A stretch of DNA of 64,000 bases, taken from positions 744,001 to 808,000 of the forward strand of contig JACJXZ010000002.1 of the NCBI GenBank assembly GCA_020636375.1. Direction: 5' to 3'. Source of the stretch: Lewinellaceae bacterium (GTDB taxonomy: Bacteria; Bacteroidota; Bacteroidia; Chitinophagales; Saprospiraceae). Positions 44,954-54,008 of the stretch are shown here, in pieces. The notes beneath the pieces were generated by a model. It was given only the letters and a program-made list of their open reading frames with translations, was not told the DNA's origin and did not search any database. The first letter of the stretch is position 1. Each line of letters starts with the position of its first letter. The translations under genes and the position numbers were made by a program.

Positions 44954-45583
44954 GGATTGGATGGTTTTGTGCTAAAAAAGTAAGCGCTAATTATTCCAAT
45001 TCTGAGGGCACTCCGGAGCAACCTCAATGCTTGAGCGAGTTATAGGGTGTGCGGGTGCGGGCAAGTGGAGACTCCGGGTTATTCCTCCCCGGATGGGCAA
45101 AGATAGGAATTCCTGAAGATACTTTGGGAAAAAATCAGGCGGGCTTTGGCAGAACCAGACTTTGGACAGTCCGGGGCGGAAGGCGGAAGTTTACCCGGCC
45201 TGGGTACCAGGACGGGCTTGCCCGGAAGAGCGATAGCGAAGACGGGGCGGAAGGCGGAAGAGCAGGCGTTTTGCGCCCATTTTGCGCCCATTTCCGACCC
45301 CGACAAAAGATCGGGGCAGGCTTTCCGACTTTTTAACCGGACCTCGGCGTGAGCTCGGTCGAACGCTGACCAGACGGTCGCACTTCCGACTTAACCAAAG
45401 TCCAGTTGGAGTAAGTACCCGGGCCGGAATAATGAAATGCATGGAGATGCGCAGAAATGCATTGGAACCGCCTGCCCTGTATTATATTAAAAAATTCCAC
45501 AGAGCATGTCAGGCATATCCTCATTTCAGTGCATATCTATGCATTTCAGTCCAGGTACTTACACCTTTATTTTTCTATCCCGC
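44954..45583. other. 630-bp intergenic region with dispersed motifs and a large palindrome
   Basis: No gene is supported. GACTTTGGACAGTCCGG (45161) and CGCACTTCCGACTTAACCAA (from 45379) share words with 41231-41272. A short hairpin CCCCGA-7 nt-TCGGGG lies near 45299-45317. The 27-nt motif at 45342-45368 matches 20171-20197 in opposite orientation with one mismatch. The 152-bp palindrome is listed separately. Confidence 0.6.
45411..45562. repeat. 152-bp imperfect palindrome downstream of susD-like gene
   Basis: Ends GTAAGTACC (45411-45419) and GGTACTTAC (45554-45562) are perfect complements. Inside, TGAAATGCATGGAGATGCGC pairs imperfectly with GCATATCTATGCATTTCA-type sequence of the other arm. 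An AT-rich loop (about 45480-45505) separates the arms. It starts 21 nt after the stop of the SusD-like gene on the - strand and could end that transcript as a large hairpin. Confidence 0.75.
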
Positions 45584-46885
45584 TTACTGCTCCGACAGCG
45601 GGAGCGGGAACTCCGTAAACACCTGATCTCCCTCCCGGTCGATGGGCAGGAAGGTGCTGTTCAGCAGGCCGTAGCGGCGCAGGTCGAACATGCGGTGGCC
45701 CTCGGCGAAAAAGGAATAGGTGCGGTGGTACAGCATCTCGTCCGTGAGCGCCTCTTCAGTTTCCGGGCCGGTGTAATTGCCCAGGCCGTAGGCGTTGCGG
45801 ATGATGTTGAGGTAATTGACGGCATCCGGCAGCTTTCCGGTCTGAATGTTTGCTTCGGCAGCGATGAGGATCAGTTCTTCGTTGCGGAGGATACTGATCG
45901 GCGACGTAGAGGATTCGTAAATCGCCAGCTCGTAATCGCCGTTCAGGTCGTCCTGGCTGGTCGGGTTATTGCGAAGCCGAAACTTGCTGATGCGGGCGTC
46001 GTCCTCGCGGATATTGTTCACGATGGAATCGTGGACGATAATCTGGTCCCCGCTCTGCTGCGGCGCTTTGAACATGGGGTTCAGAAAGTCGCCGGAAGCA
46101 GTGCTGAATACATGTTTGGGGCCCAGGTCCAGCGCAGAATGGTCATCCAGGAAGGAATCGTCGAGGAAGCCTTGTACCTGGTCGTAGCGTTCAGCGTAGA
46201 TCGCGGCACGGGCGGCGATAGCCCGGTTGAATTGGGCAAAAGTTTCCGGGGTGTCAAAATTGTCGAATCCGGATGAAAGCTGAAAGGCAAACTCGGCCCC
46301 CTGAAGCTGCCCGTACGCCGTGTTGAGCAAATCGAGAATAGCATCATAAGCGGCGTCTTTGCTCAGGATGGGCCCCAGGTTTTCCGGATCGGCGACATCT
46401 ACCCGGATACCATTGGTGTTGAGGCGGGCCAGTTCCTGGAGAAACATCAGGGCCTTGATCGTATTGGCAAAACCGCGGTAGCCGTCTTTCTGGGCAGCGG
46501 AGCCTTCCGGAGTATTTTCCAGTGCCCGAAGCAGGATATTGCAGTTCAGCACGGTTTGATAGCGAGTGGTATAGGGCGCTGTGAGGTAAAACGTATTGTT
46601 ATCGAGCGAAGCGCCCTCTTTCCCCAGCAAATCCTCCGTATTACGCGGGTCGGCGTCGAAGAGGTAGAGTTCTCTGGAGACAGAACCGGTAGAGGTTACG
46701 TAAACATCCCAGCTGCGGCGCATTCTGGCTTCGGTGCCATTGACCAGGGCGTTGAGGTCGCCGATCTCGGCGTTTTCCAGGAGGGTAGCCAGCTGGACGC
46801 CATTCGGGTCAGTGACCTCGTCGATGCTGCAGGCGGTGAGCATCAGGAGCATAGCGCAGGTTAAAATTGAAATTATATTTTTCAT
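45584..46885 (-). CDS. SusD/RagB family outer-membrane nutrient-binding lipoprotein
   Basis: 433 aa from ATG 46885; a GTG at 46903 is a less likely start. The lipoprotein signal ends with the lipobox LTAC, so the protein is anchored to the outer membrane. Helical SusD core features include TRYQTVLNCNILLRALENTP, KALMFLQELARLNTNGI, and the C-terminal RNEELILIAAEANIQTGKLP, then AVNYLNIIRNAYGL, then the FFAEGHRMFDLRRYG block. SusD caps its TonB-dependent partner and captures ligand. It follows the SusC gene by 33 nt, forming the canonical pair. No glycoside hydrolase, sulfatase or regulator is adjacent, so the ligand cannot be deduced. Confidence 0.94.
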   Translation of the reverse strand: MKNIISILTCAMLLMLTACSIDEVTDPNGVQLATLLENAEIGDLNALVNGTEARMRRSWDVYVTSTGSVSRELYLFDADPRNTEDLLGKEGASLDNNTFYLTAPYTTRYQTVLNCNILLRALENTPEGSAAQKDGYRGFANTIKALMFLQELARLNTNGIRVDVADPENLGPILSKDAAYDAILDLLNTAYGQLQGAEFAFQLSSGFDNFDTPETFAQFNRAIAARAAIYAERYDQVQGFLDDSFLDDHSALDLGPKHVFSTASGDFLNPMFKAPQQSGDQIIVHDSIVNNIREDDARISKFRLRNNPTSQDDLNGDYELAIYESSTSPISILRNEELILIAAEANIQTGKLPDAVNYLNIIRNAYGLGNYTGPETEEALTDEMLYHRTYSFFAEGHRMFDLRRYGLLNSTFLPIDREGDQVFTEFPLPLSEQ

Positions 46886-46918
46886 TGGAAAATCCTTTTT
46901 CACGTTTTTAAATCGGGT

Positions 46919-49798
46919 TTAAAACTGCATGCCAATGTGGAAGTAGAACTGGCGCGCGCTCGGAAAAGGCGCCACTTCGATGCCGGTCGACAGGCCGGTG
47001 CCGCCCTTGGTGGAGGTTTCCGGGTCGTAGCTGCTGTAATCGGTCAGGGTCAGGATGTTCCTGCCGGAAACGCCGAGGCGCAGGCGCTGCAGGGTGTTGC
47101 TGAATTTGGGCAGGGTATAGTACAGGCCCACTTCGCGGAGGCGGAAGTAGGAAGCGTCTTCGATAAAGCCAGTCAGGTTGTCAAACTCTCTTGGCGTGTT
47201 GTTCCCGATGTCGGTCAGCAGGCGGGAGAGGTTCAGCACGTCGCCGCCTTGCTTCCAATGGGCCAGGAAATTGAAGTCGATGTTCCTGGCGATCTTGATC
47301 TCGTTGTACCAGCCCAGCTGGAAATCCGGCTCCACGTCGCCGATGGTCACCGGCCCTTCGGCGCTGCTGCCTTTCAACTGAGTGACCGGCTGGCCCTGTT
47401 CGATGTAGAAGGATCCCAGGCCCAGGCCGAAGGCCACGCCTTCCGGAACGAAAGGCTGTACTCCTAACCGGGTGACTTCCGAGCGGTTGAACCAGAAGTT
47501 GACTGTCGAGTTCCAGTTGAAGTTTGGCACGTTGACCGGGTTGATGTTCAGAGATACCTCCAGGCCGCGGTTCTGCAGGTCGAAGTCGTTGCGGATTTCG
47601 TTGTCATAACCGGTAGAGGCAGGCAGGTCGAAGAAGTACAGCAGGTTTTCGACGTTGCGGATGTAGTAGGTCAGCTCCACGCCCAGTTTGTTGTTGAAGA
47701 GCGTCAGGTCGGTGCCGAATTCCAGTTCCTGGGAGGTTTCCGGCTCCAGGTCGGGGCGGCCCAGGTTGCCGTCGTTGAGGGCGATGGCGGCGCCGACGTT
47801 GCCCGCCACGTTGGTCCGCAGCAGGGAAGTATACAGAGAACCAAAGGTGGCGCTGCTGCCCGTCTCCCCATAGGCGACGCGGAGCTTCCACTGGTTGACC
47901 AGGCTGGACGACCAGAAATCGAAGTTGGCGATGTTCACGGCCAGCGAGGCGCGCGGGAAGGCGAACAGCTTGTTCGGGTCGCCGTTAAGGCTCGACTTGT
48001 CAAAACGGGCGCCAACCGTAGCAATGATCTTATCGTCCCAGTTGGCCTGCTCCTGCAGGACAATACCGAATTCTTCCTCCAGCTCAATCCGTTGTTCGAC
48101 CACCTGGGCGCCGCTGCTCTGCAGGTTGGTCTGCTGGGAGATGAGCTGGGTGGAACGGTCCAGGACAAAATTGCGGTCAAAGTTCAGGTAAGTCACGCCC
48201 ACCTGGGTGTTCAGGTTCAGGCCGCCGGGAGAGAAGTAGTCGATGATACCGAAGGCCTGATAGTTATAATTGAATACTTTGTTCTTGCCCACGCCGATGA
48301 AGCCGTTGTCCCGGCCCCGCTGCGCCTGGTGGGTTTCCGGAACGTAAACGAAGGTTTCGTTCAACAGGAAATCCACGCCGGCATTGCCCACGAACTTGAC
48401 GACCAGGTTATCGGACTGGTAGGCGTTGAACTCCATATTGGCGCCGGACAGGAAGCGGTTGTTGCGCTCCTCGTTCTTGGTTTGGTCCCTTACGAAAATC
48501 GGGTTGCCGGCAGCGTTGGGGTTGTCTGGATAGTTGCCCAGCTCGTCCGGGAACAAGTTCACCCAGTCGCGGGTGAAGGCCAGGTTGTAGCCGTAGCTCA
48601 GGCCGCCTTCGTTCTCGTTGCCGGTGAAGCTGCGGCTGGCAAAGGAGTTGATGTAATTGCTGTTGATGCCGATGCGGAACTTGTCCGAAATGCGGTGGTC
48701 GACGTTGAGGCGCAGGGAGAAGCGGTCGAAGCCGGTATTCTCGATGATCCCGCCCTCGTCGCGGTAGCTGGTGTTGAAGTAGAAGGTCGTTTTGTCGCTC
48801 CCTCCGGATACGGACAGGCGCGAGTCGGTAATGAAGCCGGTATTGCCGTAAATCTCTTTCTCGTAATCGAAGACCTCGCCGGCAGCCTGGGCGGCTTCGA
48901 ACTTGGCGCGCTCATCCGCATCGTACGTTTCTTCCACCTGTGCGGCCGTGTAATCCCGCCGGCCGACGTAGTTCTGGATCACGTTGACGCCCAGGTCCTG
49001 CTCGAAGTTGACCTTGGTCTTGCCGGCAGCCCCCTGCTTGGTGGTAATGATTACCACGCCGGCGTTGGCGCGCGTACCGTAGATGGCAGCGGCTGAAGCA
49101 CCCTTCAGGACTTCTATGCTTTCAATATCCTCTGGGTTGAGGTCGGCCAGGCGGTTGGAAGCCCCTTCCTCGCTGCCGGAGTTGGCGCCGGAAGCAAACC
49201 GCAGGCCACTCGGAATCTCGGCATTGGTGATGTATACGCCATCAATAATGAAGAGGGGCTGGTTGTTGCCGCTGAGGGAAGAAACGCCCCGCAGGCGCAG
49301 CGCAATGCCTCCACCGGGAGCGCCGTTGCTCTGTACGATGTTCACGCCCGGCAGCTTGCCGTACAGGGCGCCGTCAACTGTCTGCTGAGTCGTCACTTCA
49401 GTCAGCTCCTTGCCGGATACCGTAGCGACGGCGTTGGCCAGGTTGGAGCGCTTGATACCGGAAGCCAGGCCGGTCACGACGATCTCCTCCAGGTTGGCAA
49501 TGTCCTCTTCCAAGGCGACGCTGACATTCCTGTTGGAAGAAGTGACTTCGACTACCTTGGATTTGAAGCCGGTATAGGAGAAAAGCAGGGATGCCGGGCT
49601 GCTTTCAACATTGAGGCTGAATTCCCCGGCGAAATCGGTGACGGTACCGCTGGTCGTCCCCTTGACGATGATGGATACCCCGATCAGCGGTTCTCCGCTT
49701 TCGCTCTTGACCGCACCGGTAACGGTGTACTGAGCCGTAGCCGCAGCTGTAACGAACAACATCGCCAACAGCAGGGCTGTTTTTGTAAATTGCTTCAT
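46919..49798 (-). CDS. SusC/RagA family TonB-linked outer membrane receptor
   Basis: 959 aa. Signal peptide: TALLLAMLFVTAAATAQ. Residues 22-105 are a carboxypeptidase-regulatory-like beta-sandwich (YTVTGAVKSESGEPLIGVSI, then IVKGTTSGTVTDFAGEF). The SusC plug domain follows (GSEEGASNRLADLNPEDIES, then IEVLKGASAAAIYGTRANAG, then VVIITTKQG, about 215-260). The rest is a 22-strand-type beta-barrel ending in an aromatic (FYFHIGMQF). It imports a ligand, with its SusD partner, using TonB energy. It is the first gene of a two-gene operon. No extra TonB-dependent signalling domain is present, so control by an anti-sigma pair is not indicated. Confidence 0.96.
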   Translation of the reverse strand: MKQFTKTALLLAMLFVTAAATAQYTVTGAVKSESGEPLIGVSIIVKGTTSGTVTDFAGEFSLNVESSPASLLFSYTGFKSKVVEVTSSNRNVSVALEEDIANLEEIVVTGLASGIKRSNLANAVATVSGKELTEVTTQQTVDGALYGKLPGVNIVQSNGAPGGGIALRLRGVSSLSGNNQPLFIIDGVYITNAEIPSGLRFASGANSGSEEGASNRLADLNPEDIESIEVLKGASAAAIYGTRANAGVVIITTKQGAAGKTKVNFEQDLGVNVIQNYVGRRDYTAAQVEETYDADERAKFEAAQAAGEVFDYEKEIYGNTGFITDSRLSVSGGSDKTTFYFNTSYRDEGGIIENTGFDRFSLRLNVDHRISDKFRIGINSNYINSFASRSFTGNENEGGLSYGYNLAFTRDWVNLFPDELGNYPDNPNAAGNPIFVRDQTKNEERNNRFLSGANMEFNAYQSDNLVVKFVGNAGVDFLLNETFVYVPETHQAQRGRDNGFIGVGKNKVFNYNYQAFGIIDYFSPGGLNLNTQVGVTYLNFDRNFVLDRSTQLISQQTNLQSSGAQVVEQRIELEEEFGIVLQEQANWDDKIIATVGARFDKSSLNGDPNKLFAFPRASLAVNIANFDFWSSSLVNQWKLRVAYGETGSSATFGSLYTSLLRTNVAGNVGAAIALNDGNLGRPDLEPETSQELEFGTDLTLFNNKLGVELTYYIRNVENLLYFFDLPASTGYDNEIRNDFDLQNRGLEVSLNINPVNVPNFNWNSTVNFWFNRSEVTRLGVQPFVPEGVAFGLGLGSFYIEQGQPVTQLKGSSAEGPVTIGDVEPDFQLGWYNEIKIARNIDFNFLAHWKQGGDVLNLSRLLTDIGNNTPREFDNLTGFIEDASYFRLREVGLYYTLPKFSNTLQRLRLGVSGRNILTLTDYSSYDPETSTKGGTGLSTGIEVAPFPSARQFYFHIGMQF

Positions 49799-50186
49799 GC
49801 TCTAGTGAGTTTTGATTAAACAATGGTTATCGCTAACCTATTCATGCTTGGTTCTATAATAACTATCAACGTGTATTGAATGACTTACGCGGCTTGTTGG
49901 GGAAGTTTATGGCATAACAGAAATGAATGATCGCTAATGGAGTTTGTTTGCGGAAGTTTAAATGATCAGGAGTCAAAATTCAGAAGCTAAGATAATAATT
50001 TTCCGGATTATTGGATTTTGCGGGGCTTTTTTATCTGATTTTTGATTTAAGGGGAACGTTAATCCCAGGTAAATCAAACATCACAAATCGCCCATCAACC
50101 CTTGTAAATGAGAGGAGAAGAGGGATTTATGAGGTTCGATGTGTGACGTTTGATTTTTGATTTGCTGGAGAACTGCCGCGTGAGCA
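49799..50186. other. 388-bp intergenic region with a 20-bp imperfect inverted repeat
   Basis: AAATCAAACATCACAAATCG at 50071-50090 is complementary at 18 of 20 positions to 50137-50156; the hairpin lies just downstream of preA and may end its transcript. 49801-50040 is AT-rich and should contain the SusC promoter, but I find no clean TTG/TAnnTTTG pair there. No gene is supported. Confidence 0.55.
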
Positions 50187-51518
50187 TTAGCCCTTCCTCC
50201 CCAACCCCGCCTTCGGCTCCGGAATCCAATGCCCATGCCCGCCGGCCCGCTCGTCGTTGAACTCGGTCGGGGCCTTGCCCGATGCCATGTAATCTTTCCA
50301 GGTTTCGGCAGGAGCGCCGTTGTCCTTTCTCACCATCGTAATGCACTCCTCCACCGGGCAGGCCAGCGAACAAAGGTTACAGCCCACGCAGTTCTCCTCG
50401 ATGATAGCCGGCACGCGCCCCTGGCCGTTGCCGGGCAGGGCGATGGCCTGGTGGGCGCCGTCCTCGCAGGCGGTATAGCAGAGCTGGCAGCCGATGCATT
50501 TGGCGGCGTCGATCTCGGCTACGACCTTGTAGTTGAGGTTCAGGTTTTCCCAGGTGGTGACGTTGGGCAGGGCTTTGCCGATGAAGTCGTCGAGCCGTCC
50601 GAAACCCTTGTCTTTCATGAACCCTTCCAGGCCGGCCAGCATCTCCCGCACGATGCCGAAGCCGTAGTGCATCACGGCGGTGCAGACCTGCACGTTGGAG
50701 GCGCCGAGCAGCATGTGCTCCGCCGCGTCCCGCCAGTTCTCGATGCCGCCGATGCCGGAGATGGGAATGTGAACGCCGCTGTGCTGGGCGCAGTTTTTAA
50801 CCATGTTCAGGGCGATGGGCTTGACCGCCGGGCCGCAGTAGCCGCCGTTGGTACTCTTGCCGTCGACCTCCGGATAGGGCACGAACCGGTCGAGGTCGAC
50901 GCCCATCAGGCTCTGGATGGTATTGATCAGGGATATGGCGTCCGCCCCGCCCTGGGCCGCCGCCAGGGCCGGCTCGGTGATATCGGTAATGTTGGGCGTC
51001 AGCTTGACGATCACCGGCACGGTGGCCACTTCCTTTACCCATTCGGTGATGAGCCTGAGTACCGATGGCTCCTGGCCGACGGCCGAGCCCATGCCCCGCT
51101 CGCACATGCCGTGGGGGCAGCCGAAGTTGAGCTCCACCCCGTCCGCCCCGGCGTTCTCCACATCCTTCACGATCTGGTGCCACTCTTTTCGGGACTCTAC
51201 CATGAGCGAGGCCACTACCGCATGATCCGGAAAGTATTTTTTCACCTCTTCGATCTCCCGCAGGTTGTCGGCCAGCGGCCGGTCGGTGATCAGCTCGATG
51301 TTGTTGAACCCCACCATGCGGTTGCCCCGGTAGTTGATCGCCCCGTACCGGCTGGAGGTATTGATGATGGGCACGCCGAGGGTCTTCCAGACCGCCCCGC
51401 CCCACCCGGCGTCGAAGGCCTTCATGACCTGATAGCCGGAGTTGGTCGGCGGCGCCGAAGCCAGCCAGAAGGGGTTCGGGGAACGGATGCCGGCGAGGTT
51501 GGCGGTGAGGTTTGGCAT
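50187..51518 (-). CDS. preA: NAD-dependent dihydropyrimidine dehydrogenase subunit PreA
   Basis: 443 aa. The N-terminal ~300 residues are a dihydroorotate-dehydrogenase-like FMN barrel (NPFWLASAPPTNSGYQVMKA, VELNFGCPHGMCERGMGSAV with the catalytic Cys, VIVKLTPNITDI, PISGIGGIENWRDA). The C-terminal part carries two 4Fe-4S clusters (CIGCQLCYTACEDG and CVGCNLCSLACPVEEC). The PreA/PreT complex reduces uracil and thymine to the 5,6-dihydro forms with NADH; it is reversible. PreT is encoded next to it on the same strand, 161 bp upstream. The cluster context supports the catabolic assignment strongly. Confidence 0.95.
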   Translation of the reverse strand: MPNLTANLAGIRSPNPFWLASAPPTNSGYQVMKAFDAGWGGAVWKTLGVPIINTSSRYGAINYRGNRMVGFNNIELITDRPLADNLREIEEVKKYFPDHAVVASLMVESRKEWHQIVKDVENAGADGVELNFGCPHGMCERGMGSAVGQEPSVLRLITEWVKEVATVPVIVKLTPNITDITEPALAAAQGGADAISLINTIQSLMGVDLDRFVPYPEVDGKSTNGGYCGPAVKPIALNMVKNCAQHSGVHIPISGIGGIENWRDAAEHMLLGASNVQVCTAVMHYGFGIVREMLAGLEGFMKDKGFGRLDDFIGKALPNVTTWENLNLNYKVVAEIDAAKCIGCQLCYTACEDGAHQAIALPGNGQGRVPAIIEENCVGCNLCSLACPVEECITMVRKDNGAPAETWKDYMASGKAPTEFNDERAGGHGHWIPEPKAGLGRKG

Positions 51519-51574
51519 GGGTCTGTTTTTTTACGCCAGTTTTTTTGCCTTTGGCGTTAGTTTAAAAGTAAACT

Positions 51575-51641
51575 GTAACTATTCAGCATCAATGGAACAG
51601 CCCATTTTCTGCCGCTGGCTTCGATGATGCTGAATAGTTAC
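51575..51641. repeat. 17-bp perfect inverted repeat between preT and preA
   Basis: GTAACTATTCAGCATCA (51575-51591) and TGATGCTGAATAGTTAC (51625-51641) are exact complements around a 33-nt loop. The ends match those of the element at 35659-35817 (GTAACTATT[T/C]AGC). Lying between two co-oriented genes of one pathway it could also affect relative expression of PreT and PreA. Confidence 0.88.
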
Positions 51642-51678
51642 TGTACACTTACAATAGCGATATCACAGAATTGAACAC

Positions 51679-53025
51679 TCATATTCCTTCCCCTCTGGCC
51701 GAATTGGATATATACTGATCCATCCCCCGCCCCGCCCGCTTTCCGTCCGCCGCCGCGTTGACCACCTCTGCTCCGCCGTTGAGGGCGTCGCCGCCGGCGA
51801 AGTACTTCGGGTTGGAGGCCTGGAAGGTTTCCGGGTTGACGGCAATGCGCCCCTGGCCGTCCCGGTCCAGGCCGTCGATCAACTCCAGGAAGGCCGATCG
51901 TTTGGACTGCCCCGTGGCCAGGATGGCCTGGTCGCAGGCCACCTCGAATTCGCTGCCGGGAATGGGGACGGCCTTGCCGCCCTCCGTTCGGGTCCGGATA
52001 AACCGGACGCCGCTCACTTCTTTTTCGCCCAGGATGGCCACAGGCGAGGCGTTGAACACCCCCCGGGCACCCACCGACTTGGCCAGCTCGTATTCGAATT
52101 CATAGGCGCCCATCTCCTCTCTGGAGCGGCGGTAAACCAGCGTCACCTCCTCCGCCCCCAGGCGGGCAGCCTCGGAAGCCGCGTCCATGGCCGTGTTGCC
52201 GCCGCCGACGACCACTACCCGGCGGCCGACGGCCACCGACAGGGGATCCAGCTTGACCTGCTCGATGAACTCCGTGGCGCCGACGCAGTTGGCCAGCCCC
52301 TCGCCTTCGATGCCCAGGCGCCGGGTCGGCCCCAGGCCGATGCCCAGAAAGATGGCGGCGTAATTCTTTTCCAGCTCGGTGATTTGCTCCCTGCTTTCGA
52401 TGGGATGGCCGTAATGAATCCGGAACTGAAACTGCGCCCGGAGATACTCCACTTCTTCCAGGACATCCTCGTTCGTGACCTTATAGGGCGCGCAGCCGTA
52501 CAACGCCAGCCCCGACGGCTGGCTTTTGGCCTCGAAAATATCCACCTCGTAGCCCATCCGCCGCAGCTCGCAGGCGCAGGCGATGCCCGCCGGGCCGGCG
52601 CCGACGACGGCTACCTTATGGCCGTTGGCCGGCCCGGGTTCGTAGAGCTTCCGCCCCTGCTCCACAACCTGCGCGGTGGCGTAGCTCTGCAGCCGCCCGA
52701 TCTCGATGGGCCTGACGTCCTGGTGGTTGTACACGCAGGCGCCCTCGCACAGCACCTCGGTGGGACAGACCTTGCCGCAGATGTTGCCGAAGTAATTGGA
52801 ATCGTAGATGGTGCGCGCCGCGCCCGCCACGTTGCCCGTGTGGATCTGCCGGATAAACAAAGGGATGTCGATGCCGGTCGGGCAGGCCTGCACGCAGGGC
52901 GCGTCGTAACAGAACAGGCAGCGCGCGCTCTCGTAGTAGGCCATGGTGGCGTTCATGTACGGCTTGATCTGTTCGAAGCTGGTTTCGAGGTCTTTTTCGG
53001 TGGTCGGTGTCTGGTATTCGGCCAT
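51679..53025 (-). CDS. preT: Dihydropyrimidine dehydrogenase subunit PreT (GltD-like NAD(P)H oxidoreductase)
   Basis: 448 aa from ATG 53025; an in-frame start at 53091 would translate the microsatellite and is rejected. An N-terminal iron-sulfur helical domain has the Cys pattern CLFCYDAPCVQACPTGIDIP and GNICGKVCPTEVLCEGACVY. The FAD-binding Rossmann fold (VAVVGAGPAGIACACELRRM) is near residue 135, and the NAD-binding GxGxxA fold (VVVVGGGNTAMDAASEAARL) near 270. It takes electrons from NADH and passes them through Fe-S clusters to PreA. An 8-bp microsatellite sits 3 nt upstream of the start codon. Confidence 0.93.
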   Translation of the reverse strand: MAEYQTPTTEKDLETSFEQIKPYMNATMAYYESARCLFCYDAPCVQACPTGIDIPLFIRQIHTGNVAGAARTIYDSNYFGNICGKVCPTEVLCEGACVYNHQDVRPIEIGRLQSYATAQVVEQGRKLYEPGPANGHKVAVVGAGPAGIACACELRRMGYEVDIFEAKSQPSGLALYGCAPYKVTNEDVLEEVEYLRAQFQFRIHYGHPIESREQITELEKNYAAIFLGIGLGPTRRLGIEGEGLANCVGATEFIEQVKLDPLSVAVGRRVVVVGGGNTAMDAASEAARLGAEEVTLVYRRSREEMGAYEFEYELAKSVGARGVFNASPVAILGEKEVSGVRFIRTRTEGGKAVPIPGSEFEVACDQAILATGQSKRSAFLELIDGLDRDGQGRIAVNPETFQASNPKYFAGGDALNGGAEVVNAAADGKRAGRGMDQYISNSARGEGI

Positions 53026-53028
53026 GAA

Positions 53029-53074
53029 GAATGAATGAATGAAGGAATGAAGGAATGAAGGAATGAAGGAATGA
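53029..53074. repeat. 8-bp microsatellite (GAATGAAG)n abutting the preT start codon
   Basis: Four perfect GAATGAAG units at 53037-53068 with degenerate flanking units (53029-53036, 53069-53074). On the coding strand this reads CATTCCTT repeats ending 3 nt before the ATG, in the place of the ribosome-binding site. Copy-number change would alter leader length. Confidence 0.85.
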
Positions 53075-53127
53075 TTGACTGCTCGCTTCATGCCTTTCCC
53101 GGTTTTGCGGTTTTACATTTTGCGGTT

Positions 53128-53991
53128 TCACAGTTCCGTCAGCCGCCCGTAAGTTTCCGGCCGGCGGTCGCGGAAGAACTGCCAGGTGGAGCGCACCTCT
53201 TCGATCATGTCGAGGTCGAACTCGGCCACCAGCAGTTCGTCCTGGTCTTCGGAAGCCTGGGCGAAGATTTGCCCGCGGGGGTCCACGAAGTAGGAAGAGC
53301 CGTAGAAGCGGCCGATGTTCCAGGGCGCTTCGGTGCCCACCCGGTTGATGCAGCCCATGAAGTAGCCGTTGGCTGCGGCGTGGGCCGGCTGCTCCAGCTT
53401 CCAGAGGTACTGCGACAGGTAAGCACCGTAGCGGAGGGTTGTAGACGATCTCGGCGCCGTTCAGGTCAGTATGCGCGCGCCGTCCGGAAAGTGGCGGTCG
53501 TAGCAGATGTAGACGCCCACCCGGGCGTAGCGGGTCTCGAAGACCGGGTAGCCCAGGTTGCCGGGCTTGAAGAAGTACTTCTCCCAGAAACCGGAGGTGT
53601 GGGGGATATGGTTTTTACGGTATTTGCCCAGATAAGTTCCGTCGGCGTCGATCACGGCGGCGGTGTTGTACAGCACGCCCGGCTGCTCCTTCTCGAAGAC
53701 GGGCACGATCATCACCATCTGGTACTTTCTGGCGTATTCCGCCATGCGCTCTATCGTCGGGCCGGGCACGGATTCGGCGGAGGCATACCATTTGGCATCC
53801 TGCCCGGGGCAGAAGTAGGGGGTGTTGAAAATCTCCTGCAGGCAGAGAATCTGCACACCCTGCCTGCCGGCGTCTTCAATAAAAGGAATGTGCTTCTGCA
53901 CCATGGCTTCCTTGATCTCTTCGATGGTACCCTGGCCTTCGGTTTTGGCGAGGCTCATCTGGATGAGGCCGGATTTTATTTTTCTTGGCAT
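53128..53991 (-). pseudogene. Nitrilase-family beta-ureidopropionase (N-carbamoyl-beta-alanine amidohydrolase), frameshifted
   Basis: About 287 residues if three frame breaks between about 53395 and 53460 are repaired. The first part ends prematurely at FPDGARILT-stop (53461); coding sense then continues as LNGAEIVYNP in a second frame, SATV in a third, and LSQYLWKLEQPAHAAANGYF to the stop at 53128. Each break is explained by one missing base (CCC to CC, GG to G, and one near CTGAC). The nitrilase triad is intact: Glu in LCLQEIFNTP, Lys in YRKNHIPHTS, Cys in VYICYDRHFPDG. It would hydrolyse N-carbamoyl-beta-alanine to beta-alanine, CO2 and ammonia. Three indels in 70 bp suggest sequence error rather than real decay. 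Confidence 0.8.
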
Positions 53992-54008
53992 TGCGGATGA
54001 TTTGTGGT

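Noticed and set aside
48092..49096. 334-codon open frame on the + strand
   Set aside because: Antisense to the SusC-like receptor.
50229..51560. 443-codon open frame on the + strand
   Set aside because: Antisense to preA, which has clear FMN and Fe-S motifs.
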